A DNA stretch of 5,784 bases from Solirubrobacterales bacterium (GTDB lineage: Bacteria > Actinomycetota > Thermoleophilia > Solirubrobacterales > Solirubrobacteraceae), in NCBI GenBank assembly GCA_003157595.1, contig PMKB01000157.1:1-5784 (forward strand). Reading direction: 5' to 3'. Each line of letters begins with the position of its first letter. The stretch's first letter is position 1. Both the position numbers and the translations under genes were made by a program. Shown piece by piece: positions 5,381 through 5,784 of the stretch. The notes beneath the pieces were generated by a model. The model saw only the letters and a list, made by a program, of their open reading frames with translations. It was not told the DNA's origin and searched no databases.

Positions 5381-5671
5381 ATGAAGCTCAAGCCCCTGGG
5401 CGATCGGCTGATCGTGCGGGCAATCGAGGAGGAAGAGACCACCGCGAGTGGCATCGTCCTTCCCGATACCGCGAAGGAGAAGCCGCAGAAGGGCAAGGTC
5501 CTGGCCGTCGGCGACGGCAAGCTCGACGACGACGGCAAGCGCATTCCGCTGGACGTCTCCGAGGGCGACGAGGTCCTGTACAGCAAATACGGCGGGACCG
5601 AGATCAAGGTCGACGGCGAGGACCTGCTGGTCCTGCGCGAGTCCGACGTCCTCGCACGCGTCGAGTCCTAA
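5381..5671 (+). CDS. groES: Co-chaperonin GroES (Hsp10)
   Basis: GroES forms a seven-subunit cap that closes the GroEL folding chamber in the cytoplasm. The 96-residue product has the usual family length. It starts [12 protein letters not shown], the classical GroES N-terminus. [20 protein letters not shown] at 17-36 is the mobile loop, with the GroEL-contacting GIVLP at 24-28. It continues with [10 protein letters not shown] (37-46), the roof-loop region near 47-56, and a C-terminal half with [17 protein letters not shown] (60-76) and [11 protein letters not shown] (82-92). No residue looks damaged. The ATG start follows a strong Shine-Dalgarno site. The gene is first in an operon with groEL, 15 bp downstream, and sits under one promoter with two CIRCE operators, so HrcA-controlled heat induction is expected. 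Confidence 0.98.
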   Translation: MKLKPLGDRLIVRAIEEEETTASGIVLPDTAKEKPQKGKVLAVGDGKLDDDGKRIPLDVSEGDEVLYSKYGGTEIKVDGEDLLVLRESDVLARVES

Positions 5672-5686
5672 GGAGACTGAACAAAG

Positions 5687-5784
5687 ATGGCTCACAAGGA
5701 ACTGAAGTACGCAGGCGACGCCCGCAAGGCCCTCGAGGCTGGTGTGGACGCCGTCGCCAACGCGGTCAAGGTGACGCTCGGCCC
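5687..5784 (+). CDS. groEL: Chaperonin GroEL (Hsp60), N-terminal 32 codons (3' truncated by window)
   Basis: GroEL forms the double-ring ATP-dependent folding chamber that works with GroES. Only the first 32 codons are visible. They read [19 protein letters not shown], then [13 protein letters not shown], followed by two bases of a proline codon. This matches the GroEL equatorial-domain start, in which VKVTLGP leads into the ATP-binding region. The ATG is preceded by AAGGAG at 5670-5675, which overlaps the groES stop codon and leaves a longish 11-base spacing. The 15-bp gap to groES shows the standard bicistronic groES-groEL arrangement. Many actinobacteria also have a second, unlinked groEL; whether this genome does cannot be seen, and the C-terminal tail type (His-rich or Gly-Met) is outside the window. 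Confidence 0.97.
   Translation, partial: MAHKELKYAGDARKALEAGVDAVANAVKVTLG

Noticed and set aside
5173..5695. Minus-strand open frames opposite groES and its regulatory region
   Set aside because: They cross the CIRCE operators and promoter and mirror groES; no independent coding sign is visible.

Overview
The window is a very GC-rich stretch of bacterial chromosome that looks like a high-GC actinobacterium. A deep actinobacterial lineage such as Thermoleophilia/Solirubrobacterales is plausible. The reasons are an lhr helicase gene followed directly by a nei-type glycosylase gene (the order I know from mycobacteria), frequent GTG/TTG starts, TANNNT boxes just upstream of start codons, and a CIRCE-controlled groES-groEL operon. 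The lineage is inferred from protein style and synteny, not from a database search.

Layout. Positions 3-2024 (+) hold the C-terminal 673 codons of a large Lhr-type DNA repair helicase whose motor domains lie outside the window. Positions 2081-2857 (+) encode an Fpg/Nei-family DNA glycosylase, and about 2845-3531 (+) a short cytosolic glycerophosphodiester phosphodiesterase whose start overlaps the nei stop. Positions 3503 to about 4042 (-) encode a small secreted protein of unknown function, converging on and overlapping the phosphodiesterase gene by 29 bp. A divergent intergenic region of about 180 bp follows. Then come a Nudix hydrolase (4223-4711, +) and, 10 bp later, an ASCH-domain protein (4722-5120, +). 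A 260-bp regulatory region with two CIRCE operators and a sigma70-like promoter leads into groES (5381-5671, +) and the first 32 codons of groEL (from 5687, running off the end).

Three functional themes appear. The first is DNA repair (Lhr plus the oxidised-base glycosylase), with the Nudix hydrolase possibly adding nucleotide clean-up. The second is protein folding (GroES/GroEL), with heat induction predicted through HrcA. The third is a set of poorly characterised small proteins (the secreted protein and the ASCH protein). I found no mobile element, tRNA, rRNA, CRISPR array or phage feature, and nothing that clearly amounts to a new biological system. The points most worth a second look are the unknown secreted protein, the tandem promoter/CIRCE arrangement, the leaderless-type start signals, and the lhr-nei-phosphodiesterase run.
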